From positions 1 through 64,000 of the forward strand of contig NZ_OVCN01000016.1 in the NCBI RefSeq assembly GCF_900406815.1: DNA of 64,000 bases, read 5' to 3'. The notes beneath the pieces are model-generated. The model searched no databases. It was given only the letters and a program-made list of their open reading frames with translations, and had not been told where the DNA came from. Shown here piece by piece: positions 17,741 to 30,608 of this stretch. This DNA is from Acinetobacter haemolyticus. GTDB taxonomy: Bacteria; Pseudomonadota; Gammaproteobacteria; Pseudomonadales; Moraxellaceae. The translations under genes and the position numbers were made by a program. The first letter of the stretch is position 1; every line of letters begins with the position of its first letter.

Positions 17741-19453
17741 ATGCTTAATTCAGCATTGACTGAAATTTTAATTATTACTGGTATTATTTTCGCTGTACTG
17801 ATCTTTATTGGGGTTGTGATTGCTCGATTATATACACGTTCTAGTAAAGAAGTTTCTTTCGTTCGTACAGGTTGGGGTGGAGAAAAAGTTATTTTAAATG
17901 GTGGTGCAATTGTACTTCCTGTTTTACATGAAATTATTCCAGTAAATATGAATACCTTACGCCTAGAGGTGAAACGCGCTGCGGATCAAGCACTCATTAC
18001 ACGTGACCGTATGCGCGTTGATGTGATGGCTGAGTTTTATGTTCGTGTTAAACCAATTGCTGAATCGATTGCGACAGCAGCGCAAACGCTAGGTCGCAAA
18101 ACTATGTCCCCACCTGAGCTAAAAGATTTAGTTGAGGGTAAATTTGTCGATTCACTTCGTGCTGTTGCTGCCGAAATGGCAATGGAAGAATTACACGAGA
18201 AACGTGTCGATTTTGTGCAAAAAGTCCAACAAGTGGTTTCTGAAGATCTATCAAAAAATGGTTTAGAGCTTGAAACTGTATCCTTAACAGGTCTAGATCA
18301 AACCAGCTTTAAATTCTTCAATCCACAAAATGCTTTCGATGCTGAGGGTTTAACCAAACTTACAGAAACCATTGAAGATCGTCGTAAGAAGCGTAATGAC
18401 ATCGAGCAAGATACCGATCTTGCCATTCGTGCGAAAGATTTAGAAGCTGAACGTAGAAGATTAGAAATTTCTCGCGAAGAAGAATACGCAAAACTGCAAC
18501 AAGAACGTGAAATTTCTATTCGTAGAGCTGAACAACTTGCTGAGATCGCATCACAAGAAGCTGGTAAAAAACGTGAAGCTGAAGAGGCTCGCATTGCCGC
18601 AGAGCGTGAAGTTGAGTTGAAAAGAATTGCTGCTGCCCGTGATGTCGAGAATGAAAATATTCAAAAATCACAATTGATTGAAAAAGCACAAGTTGAACAA
18701 AAGAAAACCATTGAGCTTGCGGAACAAGATCGTGCTATTGCGATTGCTGAAAAGTCACGTGCTGAATCTGAAGCAAAAGCGCAAGCAGATAAAGCACGTG
18801 CTGAAGCAGTAAAAGCTGAAGAAGAAGTAGTGACTGTACGTGAAACCCAGCGCGCGGAACGTCAAAAAGCAGTCGAGTTGGTTGCAGCAAAACAAACAGC
18901 AGAAAAAGATGCAATTGCGATTACGGTAGCAGCCGATGCGGGTAAAAAGGCTGCGGCAGATGAAGCTGAAGCTGTACGTATTGCTGCTGAAGCAGATGCT
19001 GAAAAGATCCGCTTAAAAGCGAAAGGTGAAGCAGATGCTAAAATATTGCTTGCTCAAGCTTTAGAGAAACAGTATCAAGTTGATGCCGAAGGTGCTCGTG
19101 CGGTGAATGAAGCAGCCAATACCCTTTCTGCTGAGCAAGTGGAAATGCAAGTGCGCTTAGCATTACTCAAACATTTACCAGATATTATTCGTGAAAGTGT
19201 TAAACCAATGGAAAACATTGATGACATCAAGATTTTACAGGTTAATGGTTTAAATGGTTTTGCTGGTGGTTCTGCTGTGTCAGGTGATAATGCAGAACAC
19301 GGCACAACAGCTTCATTATCCGATCAGGTGGTGAATAGTGCCCTACGCTATCGCTCACAAGCTCCACTTATTGATAGCTTAATGAATGAATTAGGTCTTC
19401 AAGGTGGCGATATCAATGGTTTAACTCAGGGGTTGAAACCAAAAATGGATTAA
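17741..19453 (+). CDS. yqiK: YqiK-type flotillin (SPFH/band 7 protein)
   Basis: A 570-residue protein with one N-terminal membrane anchor (~7-30), an SPFH domain (~40-200, with RTGWGGEKVILNGGAIVLPV and TRDRMRVDVMAEFYVRV) and a long Ala/Glu-rich coiled coil (~205-460). The C-terminal ~110 residues carry the LPDIIRESVKPMENIDDIKI segment typical of flotillins. Flotillins scaffold inner-membrane microdomains and form oligomeric cages. It forms an operon with yqiJ; ATG 17741 has GAGGG upstream. A bidirectional terminator follows and separates it from convergent sucD. Confidence 0.92.
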   Translation: MLNSALTEILIITGIIFAVLIFIGVVIARLYTRSSKEVSFVRTGWGGEKVILNGGAIVLPVLHEIIPVNMNTLRLEVKRAADQALITRDRMRVDVMAEFYVRVKPIAESIATAAQTLGRKTMSPPELKDLVEGKFVDSLRAVAAEMAMEELHEKRVDFVQKVQQVVSEDLSKNGLELETVSLTGLDQTSFKFFNPQNAFDAEGLTKLTETIEDRRKKRNDIEQDTDLAIRAKDLEAERRRLEISREEEYAKLQQEREISIRRAEQLAEIASQEAGKKREAEEARIAAEREVELKRIAAARDVENENIQKSQLIEKAQVEQKKTIELAEQDRAIAIAEKSRAESEAKAQADKARAEAVKAEEEVVTVRETQRAERQKAVELVAAKQTAEKDAIAITVAADAGKKAAADEAEAVRIAAEADAEKIRLKAKGEADAKILLAQALEKQYQVDAEGARAVNEAANTLSAEQVEMQVRLALLKHLPDIIRESVKPMENIDDIKILQVNGLNGFAGGSAVSGDNAEHGTTASLSDQVVNSALRYRSQAPLIDSLMNELGLQGGDINGLTQGLKPKMD

Positions 19454-19482
19454 TATCTAACACCATACAAAGTACAAGCAAT

Positions 19483-19514
19483 AAAAAACCCCAATGTCTC
19501 CATTGGGGTTTTTT
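19483..19514. terminator. Bidirectional terminator between yqiK and sucD
   Basis: 14-bp stem (19483-19496 and 19501-19514) with core ACCCCAATG / CATTGGGGT, A-run on the left and T-run on the right, loop TCTC. It serves both converging genes. Confidence 0.93.
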
Positions 19515-19534
19515 AAAGATCAAAACCTAACGTA

Positions 19535-20425
19535 TTACGCTAAACCTTTCTCTTTTAAAACTTGCATCATCGTTGAACCAAGCTCTGCTGGGCTACGTGT
19601 GTAAGCCATTCCCGCACGTTCAAATGCAGCGAATTTCTCTTCAGCAGTACCTTGACCACCAGAAATGATCGCACCAGCATGACCCATACGCTTACCCTTA
19701 GGCGCTGTTACACCAGCGATGTAACCCACTACAGGCTTAGTCACGTTAGATTTGATGAATTCAGCAGCTTCTTCTTCCGCTGTACCACCGATCTCACCGA
19801 TCATGATGATTGCATCAGTATCTGGATCGTCTTGGAACAATTGAAGCGCTTCGATCTGGTTCATACCTGGGATTGGATCACCACCGATACCGATACAAGT
19901 AGACTGACCTAAACCAAGCTTAGTTGTTTGAGCAACAGCTTCATAAGTCAATGTACCTGAACGTGAAATGATACCAATACGACCTGGTTGGTGGATGTGA
20001 CCCGGCATAATACCGATCTTACATTCACCTGGAGTGATCACGCCTGGGCAGTTAGGACCAACTAAACGAGTACCGTTACCGTTAGTTTCTAAGTAGCGTT
20101 TAGCTTTAAGCATGTCGATTGTTGGAACACCTTCAGTGATCACAACGATCAGACCAACACCTGAATCAACCGCTTCAACGATTGAATCTAAAACGAATGG
20201 AGCTGGTACATAGATAACAGAAGCATCAGCTTGAGTTTCACGAACAGCTTCTTTCATTGTGTTAAATACTGGCAAATCAAGGTGTGTTGTACCACCTTTA
20301 CCTGGAGTAACACCACCAACAACTTTTGTACCGTAGTCTAAAGCTTGTGCAGAGTGGAAAGTACCGTTTTTACCAGTAAAACCTTGTACCAATACTTTAG
20401 TGTCTTTATTAATTAATACGCTCAT
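19535..20425 (-). CDS. sucD: Succinyl-CoA synthetase alpha subunit
   Basis: A 296-residue CoA-binding subunit of succinate-CoA ligase in the TCA cycle (succinyl-CoA to succinate with nucleotide triphosphate formation). The N-terminal CoA-binding Rossmann fold contains [15 protein letters not shown]. The catalytic phosphohistidine is in [16 protein letters not shown] near residue 245. [20 protein letters not shown] is the conserved central motif. Its start, with AAGGAG upstream, is 12 bp after the sucC stop codon. It is the last gene of the cluster on the minus strand. Confidence 0.97.
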   Translation of the reverse strand: MSVLINKDTKVLVQGFTGKNGTFHSAQALDYGTKVVGGVTPGKGGTTHLDLPVFNTMKEAVRETQADASVIYVPAPFVLDSIVEAVDSGVGLIVVITEGVPTIDMLKAKRYLETNGNGTRLVGPNCPGVITPGECKIGIMPGHIHQPGRIGIISRSGTLTYEAVAQTTKLGLGQSTCIGIGGDPIPGMNQIEALQLFQDDPDTDAIIMIGEIGGTAEEEAAEFIKSNVTKPVVGYIAGVTAPKGKRMGHAGAIISGGQGTAEEKFAAFERAGMAYTRSPAELGSTMMQVLKEKGLA

Positions 20426-20437
20426 GATTGATACTCC

Positions 20438-21604
20438 TTACGCTTTAACTGCAGCTACAACTTTTTCTGCGGCATCAGACAAACCGTTCGCAGAAATTAA
20501 TTTCAAACCAGATTCATCAAGTAATTTCGCACCTAACTCAGCGTTGTTACCTTCTAAACGAACAACAACTGGAACAGTTACGTTTACTTCTTGAACCGCT
20601 GCAATAATTGCTTCAGCAATCATGTCACAACGTACGATACCACCAAAGATGTTGATTAAAACACCTTGTACAGAAGTATCAGCAAGGATGATTTTGAACG
20701 CTTCGATTACGCGCTCTTTAGTTGCACCGCCACCAACGTCAAGGAAGTTTGCAGGCTGACCACCATAAAGTTTAATGATGTCCATAGTTGCCATTGCAAG
20801 ACCAGCACCGTTCACCATACAACCGATGTTACCTTCTAAAGCAACATAGTTAAGATCAAATTCAGATGCTTTTAATTCGCGCTCATTCTCTTGAGACTTG
20901 TCACGTAAAGCAGCAACTTTAGGTAAACGGTAAAGCGCGTTAGAGTCGATACCTACTTTCGCATCAACACATAAAATATCGCCATTTTCACGAACTGAAA
21001 GTGGGTTAATTTCAAATAATGCAAAGTCATTTTCTACAAATGCTTGGTAAGCAGCGCCCATAATTTTTACAAATTGGCTCACTTGCTTGTCTTTCAAACC
21101 TAAAGCAAACGCAACTTCACGCGCTTGGAATGGTTGTAAGCCAACTAATGGATCAACTTCAACTTTGATGATTTTTTCAGGAGTTTCTTCTGCAACTTTC
21201 TCGATTTCTACACCACCTTCGGTAGAAGCCATGAAAGTAATACGACGGCTAGAACGGTCTACAACCGCACCTAAGTAAAGCTCACGCTCAACTGGGTATA
21301 CGTCTTCAGCAACGATAATGCTGTTAACAGGTTGACCATTTGCATCAGTTTGATACGTTACAAGACGAGTACCAATGATGTTGTTAGCGAATTCGATAAC
21401 ATCTTCTTTAGATTTTGCAACTTTAACGCCGCCAGCCTTACCACGACCGCCCGCATGAACTTGCGCTTTCATTACAGCGAATTTACCACCAAGCTGTTCA
21501 AATGCAGCAACTGCTTCGTCTGCATTGGTTGCCAAGATACCTTCTTGTACTGGCATTCCGTATTCTTTCAATAACGCTTTAGCTTGATACTCATGTAAGT
21601 TCAT
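20438..21604 (-). CDS. sucC: Succinyl-CoA synthetase beta subunit
   Basis: A 388-residue ATP-grasp subunit that binds nucleotide and succinate. It starts [19 protein letters not shown], has [19 protein letters not shown] near 45-63 and the C-terminal [14 protein letters not shown] motif. Length matches the family. It is co-transcribed with sucD 12 bp downstream. Upstream, a terminator (21712-21738) and a second hairpin (21636-21663) separate it from lpdA, so sucCD may be partly uncoupled from the rest of the cluster. ATG 21604 has AGGTAA upstream. Confidence 0.97.
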   Translation of the reverse strand: MNLHEYQAKALLKEYGMPVQEGILATNADEAVAAFEQLGGKFAVMKAQVHAGGRGKAGGVKVAKSKEDVIEFANNIIGTRLVTYQTDANGQPVNSIIVAEDVYPVERELYLGAVVDRSSRRITFMASTEGGVEIEKVAEETPEKIIKVEVDPLVGLQPFQAREVAFALGLKDKQVSQFVKIMGAAYQAFVENDFALFEINPLSVRENGDILCVDAKVGIDSNALYRLPKVAALRDKSQENERELKASEFDLNYVALEGNIGCMVNGAGLAMATMDIIKLYGGQPANFLDVGGGATKERVIEAFKIILADTSVQGVLINIFGGIVRCDMIAEAIIAAVQEVNVTVPVVVRLEGNNAELGAKLLDESGLKLISANGLSDAAEKVVAAVKA

Positions 21605-21635
21605 TTAGTTACCTACTATGTTGTTTGGTGTGATA

Positions 21636-21663
21636 CAGCCCAGTTGTTTTTAGAGCTGGGCTG
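21636..21663. other. Hairpin between lpdA and sucC
   Basis: Perfect 8-bp inverted repeat CAGCCCAG / CTGGGCTG with a 12-base loop, lying in the sucC leader and without a T-run. It could be an mRNA processing or stabilising structure. Confidence 0.6.
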
Positions 21664-21711
21664 CTACATATTGAGTAAATGAAAGTCTAAATAAGACCAT
21701 CATCATCATTT

Positions 21712-21738
21712 AAAAAAGTGTGGCAAGCCACACTTTTT
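21712..21738 (-). terminator. Terminator-like hairpin after lpdA
   Basis: Stem GTGTGG / CCACAC (21718-21723, 21728-21733) flanked by A- and T-runs; the minus-strand transcript ends in a U-run. It sits directly behind the lpdA stop codon, inside the sdh-suc cluster. Confidence 0.82.
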
Positions 21739-21740
21739 GT

Positions 21741-23216
<1,476 letters not shown>

Positions 23217-23233
23217 AGGCAATATTTGTAGTA

Positions 23234-24430
23234 TTAAAGATCAAGAATGAGTTTAGCTGGCTCTTCTAACAATTCTTTGATTGTTACCAAGAAACCTACA
23301 GCTTCTTTACCATCGATTAAACGGTGGTCATAAGAAAGCGCTAAGTACATCATTGGCAAGATTTCAACTTGACCATTCACTGCCATTGGACGTTCTTGGA
23401 TTTTATGCATACCCAAAATCGCAGTTTGTGGCTGGTTTAAGATAGGTGTTGAAAGCAATGAACCGAACGTACCACCATTAGTGATCGTGAACGTACCACC
23501 AGTCATTTCTTCAATCGATAATTTCCCTTCACGTGCTTTGCCAGCATAAGCAGCGATACCGCTTTCAACTTCAGCATAGTTCATGCGATCAGTATCACGA
23601 AGGATAGGCACAACTAGACCACGGTCACTTGATACAGCAACACCGATGTCATAGAAACCGTGATAAACAATATCGTCGCCATCAATTGATGCGTTTACAG
23701 CTGGATAGCGTTTTAATGCTTCAGTTGCTGCTTTAACAAAGAAAGACATAAAGCCTAAACGAGCACCATGACGCTTTTCGAAAGCATCTTTATATTGCTT
23801 ACGCATTTCCATGATCGGCTTCATGTTAACTTCGTTGAAAGTCGTTAACATTGCAGTTTGCTGTGTCGCAGCCAATAAACGTTCAGCAACACGCTTACGT
23901 AAACGCGTCATCGGAACACGTTTTTCGATACGCTCACCAACAGCAACGCTTAATGGTTGAACTGATGCAGATGCAGCTGGTTTATGGTTTGCAACATCTT
24001 CTTTGGTGATGCGACCACCGCGACCTGTACCTTGTACGTCAGCTGCATTGATACCTGTTTCAGACAATGCCTTACGAACTGCAGGCGCTTGGTTTTGATC
24101 AACAGGTTGAGTTGATGTAGCAGCAGGTGCAGATACAGCAGCAGGTGCCGCTTCTGCTGGTGCAGCAGCATCAGGAGCAGCCGCAGAAACAGCACCAGCT
24201 TCAAATTGAGCGATTACTTCGTCAGAAAGAACGGTATCACCTTCATCTTTAACGATTGCAACTAAGCTACCATCAGCTGGAGCAACCACTTCTAAAACAA
24301 CTTTATCGGTTTCAATGTCACAGATCACTTCATCACGTGATACAGGTTCACCTACTTTCTTGTGCCAAGTTGCGATCGTACCGTCAGCAACTGACTCTGG
24401 AAATACCGGTGCTTTAATTTCGGTTGCCAT
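23234..24430 (-). CDS. sucB: 2-oxoglutarate dehydrogenase E2 (dihydrolipoyl succinyltransferase)
   Basis: A 398-residue E2 subunit. The N-terminal lipoyl domain (1-~78) has the lipoylated Lys in [11 protein letters not shown] near residue 43. An Ala/Pro-rich linker follows, then the E3-binding domain (~113-145, with [20 protein letters not shown]) and a C-terminal catalytic domain with [17 protein letters not shown]. It forms the core of the 2-oxoglutarate dehydrogenase complex. Its ATG overlaps the sucA stop codon (TAATG), so the two are translationally coupled. Confidence 0.96.
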   Translation of the reverse strand: MATEIKAPVFPESVADGTIATWHKKVGEPVSRDEVICDIETDKVVLEVVAPADGSLVAIVKDEGDTVLSDEVIAQFEAGAVSAAAPDAAAPAEAAPAAVSAPAATSTQPVDQNQAPAVRKALSETGINAADVQGTGRGGRITKEDVANHKPAASASVQPLSVAVGERIEKRVPMTRLRKRVAERLLAATQQTAMLTTFNEVNMKPIMEMRKQYKDAFEKRHGARLGFMSFFVKAATEALKRYPAVNASIDGDDIVYHGFYDIGVAVSSDRGLVVPILRDTDRMNYAEVESGIAAYAGKAREGKLSIEEMTGGTFTITNGGTFGSLLSTPILNQPQTAILGMHKIQERPMAVNGQVEILPMMYLALSYDHRLIDGKEAVGFLVTIKELLEEPAKLILDL

Positions 24431-27282
24431 TATTTAGAATCTCCTGATTGTTCAGCTTCAATTGCAAGTGCGTCGTTGATAAGCTGAGCTTGTTGTTTTG
24501 CATGCAAGTATGGCGAGCCACACGCAGGTGCGGCAGATGCTTCACGACCAGCATAGCTAATACGAATTTGTTTACCAGATTTAAGAACGTCTTCATACAA
24601 ACGAGGAACGATGAACAACCAAGCACCTTGGTTCTTCGGTTCTTCTTGTGCCCAAACAAGTTCTTCAATGTTTGGATACTGAGCCATAACTTCTGCTAAG
24701 CGTTGCTCTGGGTAAGGATATAATTGCTCGATACGTACAATTGCTACATTGTTTAAACCAAGCTCACGACGTTTTTCTAGTAAATCGTAATAAACCTTAC
24801 CACCACAAAGCACCAAGCGAGTGACGTCAGCTTTGTTAATTTGATCCACTTCATCGATCACTGTTTGGAATGAGCCATTTGCCAATTCATCCAAAGAAGA
24901 AACTGCAAGCTTATGACGTAACAATGATTTTGGTGACATTACGATTAATGGTTTACGAATCGGACGAACCGCTTGACGACGTAATGCATGGAAGATTTGC
25001 GCTGGCGTCGTTGGTGTAATCACCTGCATATTGTCTTCCGCACAAAGCTGTAAGAAACGCTCTAAACGTGCAGATGAGTGCTCTGGACCTTGACCTTCAT
25101 AACCATGTGGTAACAGCATAGTTAAACCACACACACGCTCCCACTTGGTTTCACCTGAAGCGATAAATTGGTCAATTACAACTTGCGCACAGTTTGCAAA
25201 GTCGCCGAATTGAGCTTCCCATACGATCAAGCTTTTTGGCAATGTCGTTGAATAGCCATATTCAAACGCAAGTACAGCTTCTTCTGATAATAAAGAATCA
25301 TAAACTGCAACACGTGGTTGATTTTCTTTAATATGGCATAGCGGGATATATACAGAACCATCAGCTTGGTTATGCAATTTCGCATGACGGTGAGAGAACG
25401 TACCACGACCAACATCTTCACCAGTGATACGAACTAGGAAACCATCATCAAGCAAAGTTGCATAAGCTAAAGTTTCAGCTGCACCCCAGTTGAGTGGCAT
25501 TTCACCAGTTTGCATTTTAACGCGATCATCAATCACTTTCTGAACTTGACGCTGTAACACAAAGCCTTCAGGCAATGTATTCATCGTTTTACCGAGTTCT
25601 TTCAAACGATCAATATTGAATCTTGTGTCCCAAACATCGGTATAGTCGTGACCTAAATAAGGCGACCAGTCAACGAACATATGCTTGTTCGGTTGGCGTA
25701 CCAATGCATTTGCAACATGATTACCCGCTTCTAGGTCAGAACGATAATCTTCAATCATTTGATCCGCACTTGCACGATCAAGGATTTTTTCTTGCACCAA
25801 TTTATCTGCATAAAGCGTACGTGTCGTTGCTTTTTTATTGATGACTTGATACATCAATGGCTGTGTAGCAGATGGTTCATCGGCTTCATTGTGACCACGA
25901 CGACGATAGCAGAACAAGTCTAAAATCACATCTTTGCGGAATTCATGACGGAAATCATGTGCAAGTTGCGTAGCAAAAATAACAGCTTCAGGATCATCAC
26001 CATTCACATGGAAAATTGGTGCCTGAATCATTTTAGCAACGTCAGTACAATACTCAGTCGAACGTGTATCACGAGGATCAGAAGTCGTGAAACCAACTTG
26101 GTTGTTGATCACGATATGAACCGTACCACCCACTGTATAGCCACGTGTCTGTGACATTTGGAAGGTTTCTTGGTTAACACCTTGACCTGCGAATGCTGCA
26201 TCACCGTGAACAATCACAGGAAGTACATCATCACCACCAATGTCTTTACGGCGGACTTGACGCGCACGTACAGAACCCTCAACCACAGGACCAACAATTT
26301 CCAAGTGTGACGGGTTAAATGCAAGTGCTAAGTGAACTTCACCACCTGGTGTCATCACGTTTGAAGAGAAACCTTGGTGATACTTCACATCACCAGAACC
26401 TTTCTTATGCAGGCTCTTTCCTTCAAACTCACCAAATAAATCAGCAGGGTTTTTACCCATAATGTTGACAAGAAGGTTAAGACGGCCACGGTGTGGCATA
26501 CCGATAACAACTTCTTTACAGCCAACACTACCAGCACGTTGGATGATTTCATTCATCATTGGAATAAAAGACTCACCACCCTCTACACCAAATCGCTTCG
26601 CACCAACGAATTTGTTACCAAGATACTTTTCTAGGCCTTCAGCAGCAGTTAAACGCTCTAAGAAACCTTTTTTCTGATCATTGGTATAGTTGAATTTACC
26701 GCGCACGCTTTCTAAACGTTGCTGAATCCAACGTTTTTCTTTCGTATCAACGATATGCATATATTCTGCACCAATTGAACTGCAGTATATCGCTTCCATT
26801 GCCTCAATCATTTCAGACAATGTTGCTTCTGCTTTGCCAATTGCGAGATTACCAGTATTGAATACTGTATCTAAGTCTGACTTGGTTAAACCGTGAGCTG
26901 ATAAATCGAGGTCAGGAACATTTTCACGTTTCGCAAGACCTAATGGATCGAGTTTAGCTTTTTGATGACCACGGTTACGATACGCAGCGATGAGTTGTAA
27001 AACACCAATTTGACGACGCTCATGCTCAGTACTTACGGTACTTTGTACCATTGGTTGTACCCGATTCGCATTGCGTCCTAACAAAAGGAACTGTTCGCGT
27101 ACATTACCGTGTGGTTGATCACCTTTAGGGTATTTGTCGAAGTATTCACGCCAGTCCTCAGAAACCAAGGTTGGCGATGATAGATACAACTCATATAACT
27201 CTTCAATATAAGCTGCACTATCAGCAGAAAGTTCAGTGTCAAGACGCAGCGCGTCAGCAACTTCTTGCATTTTTGGACCCAT
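24430..27282 (-). CDS. sucA: 2-oxoglutarate dehydrogenase E1
   Basis: A thiamine-diphosphate-dependent decarboxylase of ~950 residues, normal for SucA. It has the N-terminal E1 arm ([13 protein letters not shown]), [13 protein letters not shown], the ThDP-binding region with [19 protein letters not shown] and INNQVGFTT, and the C-terminal [20 protein letters not shown]. Start is uncertain: ATG 27282 has AGGAA only one or two bases before it, while ATG 27270 lies 13 bases after that AGGA. The stop overlaps the sucB start. About 650 bp of non-coding sequence separates it from the sdhB terminator, so sucA probably has its own promoter. Confidence 0.95.
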   Translation of the reverse strand: MGPKMQEVADALRLDTELSADSAAYIEELYELYLSSPTLVSEDWREYFDKYPKGDQPHGNVREQFLLLGRNANRVQPMVQSTVSTEHERRQIGVLQLIAAYRNRGHQKAKLDPLGLAKRENVPDLDLSAHGLTKSDLDTVFNTGNLAIGKAEATLSEMIEAMEAIYCSSIGAEYMHIVDTKEKRWIQQRLESVRGKFNYTNDQKKGFLERLTAAEGLEKYLGNKFVGAKRFGVEGGESFIPMMNEIIQRAGSVGCKEVVIGMPHRGRLNLLVNIMGKNPADLFGEFEGKSLHKKGSGDVKYHQGFSSNVMTPGGEVHLALAFNPSHLEIVGPVVEGSVRARQVRRKDIGGDDVLPVIVHGDAAFAGQGVNQETFQMSQTRGYTVGGTVHIVINNQVGFTTSDPRDTRSTEYCTDVAKMIQAPIFHVNGDDPEAVIFATQLAHDFRHEFRKDVILDLFCYRRRGHNEADEPSATQPLMYQVINKKATTRTLYADKLVQEKILDRASADQMIEDYRSDLEAGNHVANALVRQPNKHMFVDWSPYLGHDYTDVWDTRFNIDRLKELGKTMNTLPEGFVLQRQVQKVIDDRVKMQTGEMPLNWGAAETLAYATLLDDGFLVRITGEDVGRGTFSHRHAKLHNQADGSVYIPLCHIKENQPRVAVYDSLLSEEAVLAFEYGYSTTLPKSLIVWEAQFGDFANCAQVVIDQFIASGETKWERVCGLTMLLPHGYEGQGPEHSSARLERFLQLCAEDNMQVITPTTPAQIFHALRRQAVRPIRKPLIVMSPKSLLRHKLAVSSLDELANGSFQTVIDEVDQINKADVTRLVLCGGKVYYDLLEKRRELGLNNVAIVRIEQLYPYPEQRLAEVMAQYPNIEELVWAQEEPKNQGAWLFIVPRLYEDVLKSGKQIRISYAGREASAAPACGSPYLHAKQQAQLINDALAIEAEQSGDSK

Positions 27283-27931
27283 TTCCTATTGCAAAAAATA
27301 ATTCGGGCTGCCTTTTAAGCATACCCATGATTCATAATGTCAAATTGGTAACAAGACACTACCGCCCAAGATCTTTCGACCTCAGGTCATCATTACTACA
27401 CATCAGGAGTAATCCTTTGATGTAATAAATGAGCCATGCACCTCTGAACGCAAGGCACATAACTCATTCTTATACTCGATAGAATCGAGCAATTTTTTGC
27501 AAATCATTTTAGAAAAATTAAATAATTTTTTAACTTTTCTAAAATAACTTTTCAGCTAAACATTTTACAATCTAAATGATGCAAACTCCCCCACCAGCAA
27601 GGATACGCTCATTTTGGGCTTTTAGCTGTGGCAGAAATGCTAACATGTAATCAAGCTCGGATTGATTTTTTTGACACATACCATCTATAAAGCAGCGAAA
27701 TACATATAACAAATTATGCTCTAATATACCGCCCTTTTTATGAAAGATGCGCTTTTATCGACCAAAGTTTAACAATCGCTACAATTCTTGCACAAACTTC
27801 ATGCATAGTGATCAAAAACCCAACAGCGACACTCTTATCTAATTAACAAATTTGATTTATCAGCAAACCAAATAATGAATATTTTCACTTTCAGCGGGTG
27901 ACCAAATTTAATAAAGATCATTTTTAAATAT
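27283..27931. other. Long non-coding leader region upstream of sucA
   Basis: AT-rich, no credible gene. It carries a perfect 10-bp inverted repeat TTTTAGAAAA / TTTTCTAAAA (27507-27516 and 27535-27544), a possible protein-binding or RNA structure. A TTGACA at 27671-27676 on the plus strand lacks a matching -10. It must contain the sucA promoter on the minus strand, which could not be pinned down. Confidence 0.5.
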
Positions 27932-27965
27932 AAAAAGGAGGCTCATAAGGAGCCTCCTTTTTTTT
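27932..27965 (-). terminator. Strong terminator after sdhB
   Basis: 13-bp stem (27932-27944 and 27950-27962) with core GGAGGCTC / GAGCCTCC, loop ATAAG, A-run and T-run on either side. It ends the sdhCDAB transcript and splits it from sucAB. Confidence 0.93.
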
Positions 27966-27978
27966 GTTAAAAAGCGAA

Positions 27979-28689
27979 TTAACCCGCTTGATCTAACAAC
28001 ATATTACGAATGTGACCAATTGCCTTTGTCGGGTTCAAACCTTTAGGACATACAGATACACAGTTCATGATTCCTTTACAACGGAACAAAGAGAATGGAT
28101 CGTCTAAACGAGCCAAACGCTCTTGTGTTGCTGTATCACGAGAATCAATGATAAAGCGATATGCATTTAACAATGCAGATGGACCAAGGAATTTATCAGG
28201 GTTCCACCAGAATGATGGGCATGCAGTTGAACAACATGCACACAGAATACATTCATACAAACCATCCAAATGTTCACGTTCAGCTTGAGACTGTAAACGC
28301 TCTTTTGGAGGAGCTGGTTGATTGTTAATCAAGAATGGCTGAATTTTGTTATATTGATCGTAGAACTGATTCATATCTACAACCAAGTCTTTTACAACTG
28401 GCAAACCAGGCAAAGGACGAATCACAATTTTCTCTGGCAGGTCGTTTAAATTCCATAAACAAGCCAAACCATTTTTACCATTAATGTTTACACCATCCGA
28501 ACCACAAATACCTTCACGGCATGAACGACGGAACGTTAATGTTTCATCTTGAACTTTCAACGCAAGTAACGCATCAAGCACCATACGATGCTTATCCGTT
28601 AACTCAAGTTTGAAAGTTTGCATGTACGGCGCTTTGTCCTTATCAGGATCGTAGCGGTAGATTTCGAATGTACGAGTACCTCTACTCAT
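27979..28689 (-). CDS. sdhB: Succinate dehydrogenase iron-sulfur subunit
   Basis: A 236-residue electron-transfer subunit of complex II. The [2Fe-2S] ligands are in SCREGICGSDGVNINGKN (~64-80). The [4Fe-4S] and [3Fe-4S] clusters use CILCACCSTACPSFWW and CKGIMNCVSVCPKGLNP. It transfers electrons from SdhA FAD to quinone in SdhCD at the cytoplasmic face of the inner membrane. It is the last gene of sdhCDAB, 14 bp after sdhA; ATG 28689 has GGGAG upstream. A strong terminator follows. Confidence 0.97.
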   Translation of the reverse strand: MSRGTRTFEIYRYDPDKDKAPYMQTFKLELTDKHRMVLDALLALKVQDETLTFRRSCREGICGSDGVNINGKNGLACLWNLNDLPEKIVIRPLPGLPVVKDLVVDMNQFYDQYNKIQPFLINNQPAPPKERLQSQAEREHLDGLYECILCACCSTACPSFWWNPDKFLGPSALLNAYRFIIDSRDTATQERLARLDDPFSLFRCKGIMNCVSVCPKGLNPTKAIGHIRNMLLDQAG

Positions 28690-28703
28690 CTTTGTTCTCC
28701 CGA

Positions 28704-30596
28704 TTAGAATGTACGTGGTTTAGGTTCAATAGCTTCAACCGTTAATGGGCTGAAACGTACTGGCTTATATTCAAGACGGTTGTCTGATGAATACCATAAT
28801 GTATGTTTCATCCACTCATCATCACGGCGACCGTATGAATAAGTTGGGTGATCAGGTGCTAACTCATAGTCAACAACTGTATGTGCACCACGACATTCTT
28901 TACGAGCTGCAGCTGAAATTAAGGTTGCCTTCGCAACTTCATATAAGTTTTCAACTTCTAATGCTTCAACACGTGCAGTGTTAAATACTTTAGATTTGTC
29001 TTTTAAATGAATATTGCGTACACGTGGTTCAATCGCAAGGATTTCTTTTACACCCTTATCAAGCAATGCTTGAGTACGGAATACACCTGCATGATCTTGT
29101 ACGATGTCACGAATTGCATCAGCAACTTCTTGTGCATTTTCACCAGATGTAGATTCATCTAGTTTACGTACACGCGCCAATGTATTGTCTAATACATCGT
29201 TTGGTAATGGTGCATAGTCATCACCATGATGCTTGGTCACATAATCAATGATATGTTCACCAGCAGCTTTACCAAATACCACAAGGTCAAGTAGTGAGTT
29301 CGTACCTAAACGGTTTGCACCATGCACAGATACGCAAGAACACTCACCAATTGCATAGAAACCTTTTACAGGCTTCACATAGTCACGCGTACCTTTATAA
29401 GTATACTCTTTAGTATCTTTATCATAATGCGCAGAGAATTCACCCTCTTCCACACCATGTGGTACAACCACTTGACCATGAATATTCGTTGGAATACCAC
29501 CCATTTGGTAATGGATTGTTGGTACAACTGGGATAGGCTCTTTAGTACAATCAACGTTTGCGAATTTCTTACCAATCTCAAATACAGATGGAAGACGTTT
29601 CATAATCGTCTCAGCACCCAAATGCGTCATATCTAATAAGATATAATCTGCTTTTGGACCACAACCACGGCCTTCTTTAATTTCTTGGTCCATTGAACGT
29701 GATACGAAATCACGAGGTGCCAAGTCTTTTAAAGTTGGTGCATAACGTTCCATGAATGGTTCGCCGTCTTTGTTACGAAGGATACCACCTTCACCACGAC
29801 AACCTTCAGTCAACAATACACCCGCGCCAGCAACACCTGTTGGGTGGAACTGCCAGAATTCCATATCTTGCAATGGAATACCTGCACGCGCAGCCATACC
29901 AAGACCGTCACCAGTATTGATATAAGCATTTGTTGATGCACGATACACACGACCTGCACCACCTGTAGCAAATAATGTTGCTTTCGCTTGGAATACTGCA
30001 ATATTACCTGTTTCTTGGTCGTAAGCAGTTACACCAAGTACATCACCTTCTTCATTACGGATTAAATCTAATGCAATCCATTCAACGAAGAACTGAGTAC
30101 CCATTTTCACGTTGCTTTGATAAAGCGTATGAAGCAATGCGTGTCCAGTACGGTCTGCAGCAGCACATGCACGTGGTACAGCTTTTTCGCCATAGTTTGC
30201 AGAGTGACCACCAAATGGACGTTGATAAATCGTACCATCTTCGTTACGGTCAAACGGCATACCCAAGTGTTCAAGCTCATATACAACTTTTGGCGCTTCA
30301 CGCGTCATGAACTCGATAGCGTCCTGATCACCTAACCAGTCAGAACCTTTTACCGTGTCATAGAAGTGATAGTGCCAGTTATCTTCTTGCATGTTACCTA
30401 ACGACGCACCGATACCACCTTGAGCAGCAACTGTATGCGAACGTGTTGGGAATACTTTGGTTAATACTGCAACTTTTAAACCTGCTTGAGCAAGTTGGTA
30501 AGCTGCACGCATACCCGAACCACCACCACCAACGATGACTGCATCGAATGATAGGGTCTGGATATTTGAATAATTTTCATTAGGGGTAGTTGCCAT
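28704..30596 (-). CDS. sdhA: Succinate dehydrogenase flavoprotein subunit
   Basis: A 630-residue catalytic subunit that oxidises succinate to fumarate. FAD is bound through GGGGSGMRAAYQLAQ (~23-37), and the covalent flavin His is in TRSHTVAAQGG near 50-60. Active-site and substrate motifs include HPTGVAGAGVLLTEGCRGEGG and GANRLGTNSLLDLVVFG. The length is slightly above the E. coli protein (588) because of short insertions and N-terminal residues. It lies between sdhD (12-bp gap) and sdhB (14-bp gap) in one operon. Confidence 0.97.
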   Translation of the reverse strand: MATTPNENYSNIQTLSFDAVIVGGGGSGMRAAYQLAQAGLKVAVLTKVFPTRSHTVAAQGGIGASLGNMQEDNWHYHFYDTVKGSDWLGDQDAIEFMTREAPKVVYELEHLGMPFDRNEDGTIYQRPFGGHSANYGEKAVPRACAAADRTGHALLHTLYQSNVKMGTQFFVEWIALDLIRNEEGDVLGVTAYDQETGNIAVFQAKATLFATGGAGRVYRASTNAYINTGDGLGMAARAGIPLQDMEFWQFHPTGVAGAGVLLTEGCRGEGGILRNKDGEPFMERYAPTLKDLAPRDFVSRSMDQEIKEGRGCGPKADYILLDMTHLGAETIMKRLPSVFEIGKKFANVDCTKEPIPVVPTIHYQMGGIPTNIHGQVVVPHGVEEGEFSAHYDKDTKEYTYKGTRDYVKPVKGFYAIGECSCVSVHGANRLGTNSLLDLVVFGKAAGEHIIDYVTKHHGDDYAPLPNDVLDNTLARVRKLDESTSGENAQEVADAIRDIVQDHAGVFRTQALLDKGVKEILAIEPRVRNIHLKDKSKVFNTARVEALEVENLYEVAKATLISAAARKECRGAHTVVDYELAPDHPTYSYGRRDDEWMKHTLWYSSDNRLEYKPVRFSPLTVEAIEPKPRTF

Positions 30597-30608
30597 GATC
30601 TCTTCCTA

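Noticed and set aside
18298..19305. Minus-strand frames inside the flotillin gene
   Set aside because: Antisense shadows of the Ala/Glu-rich coiled coil; low complexity and no start signals.
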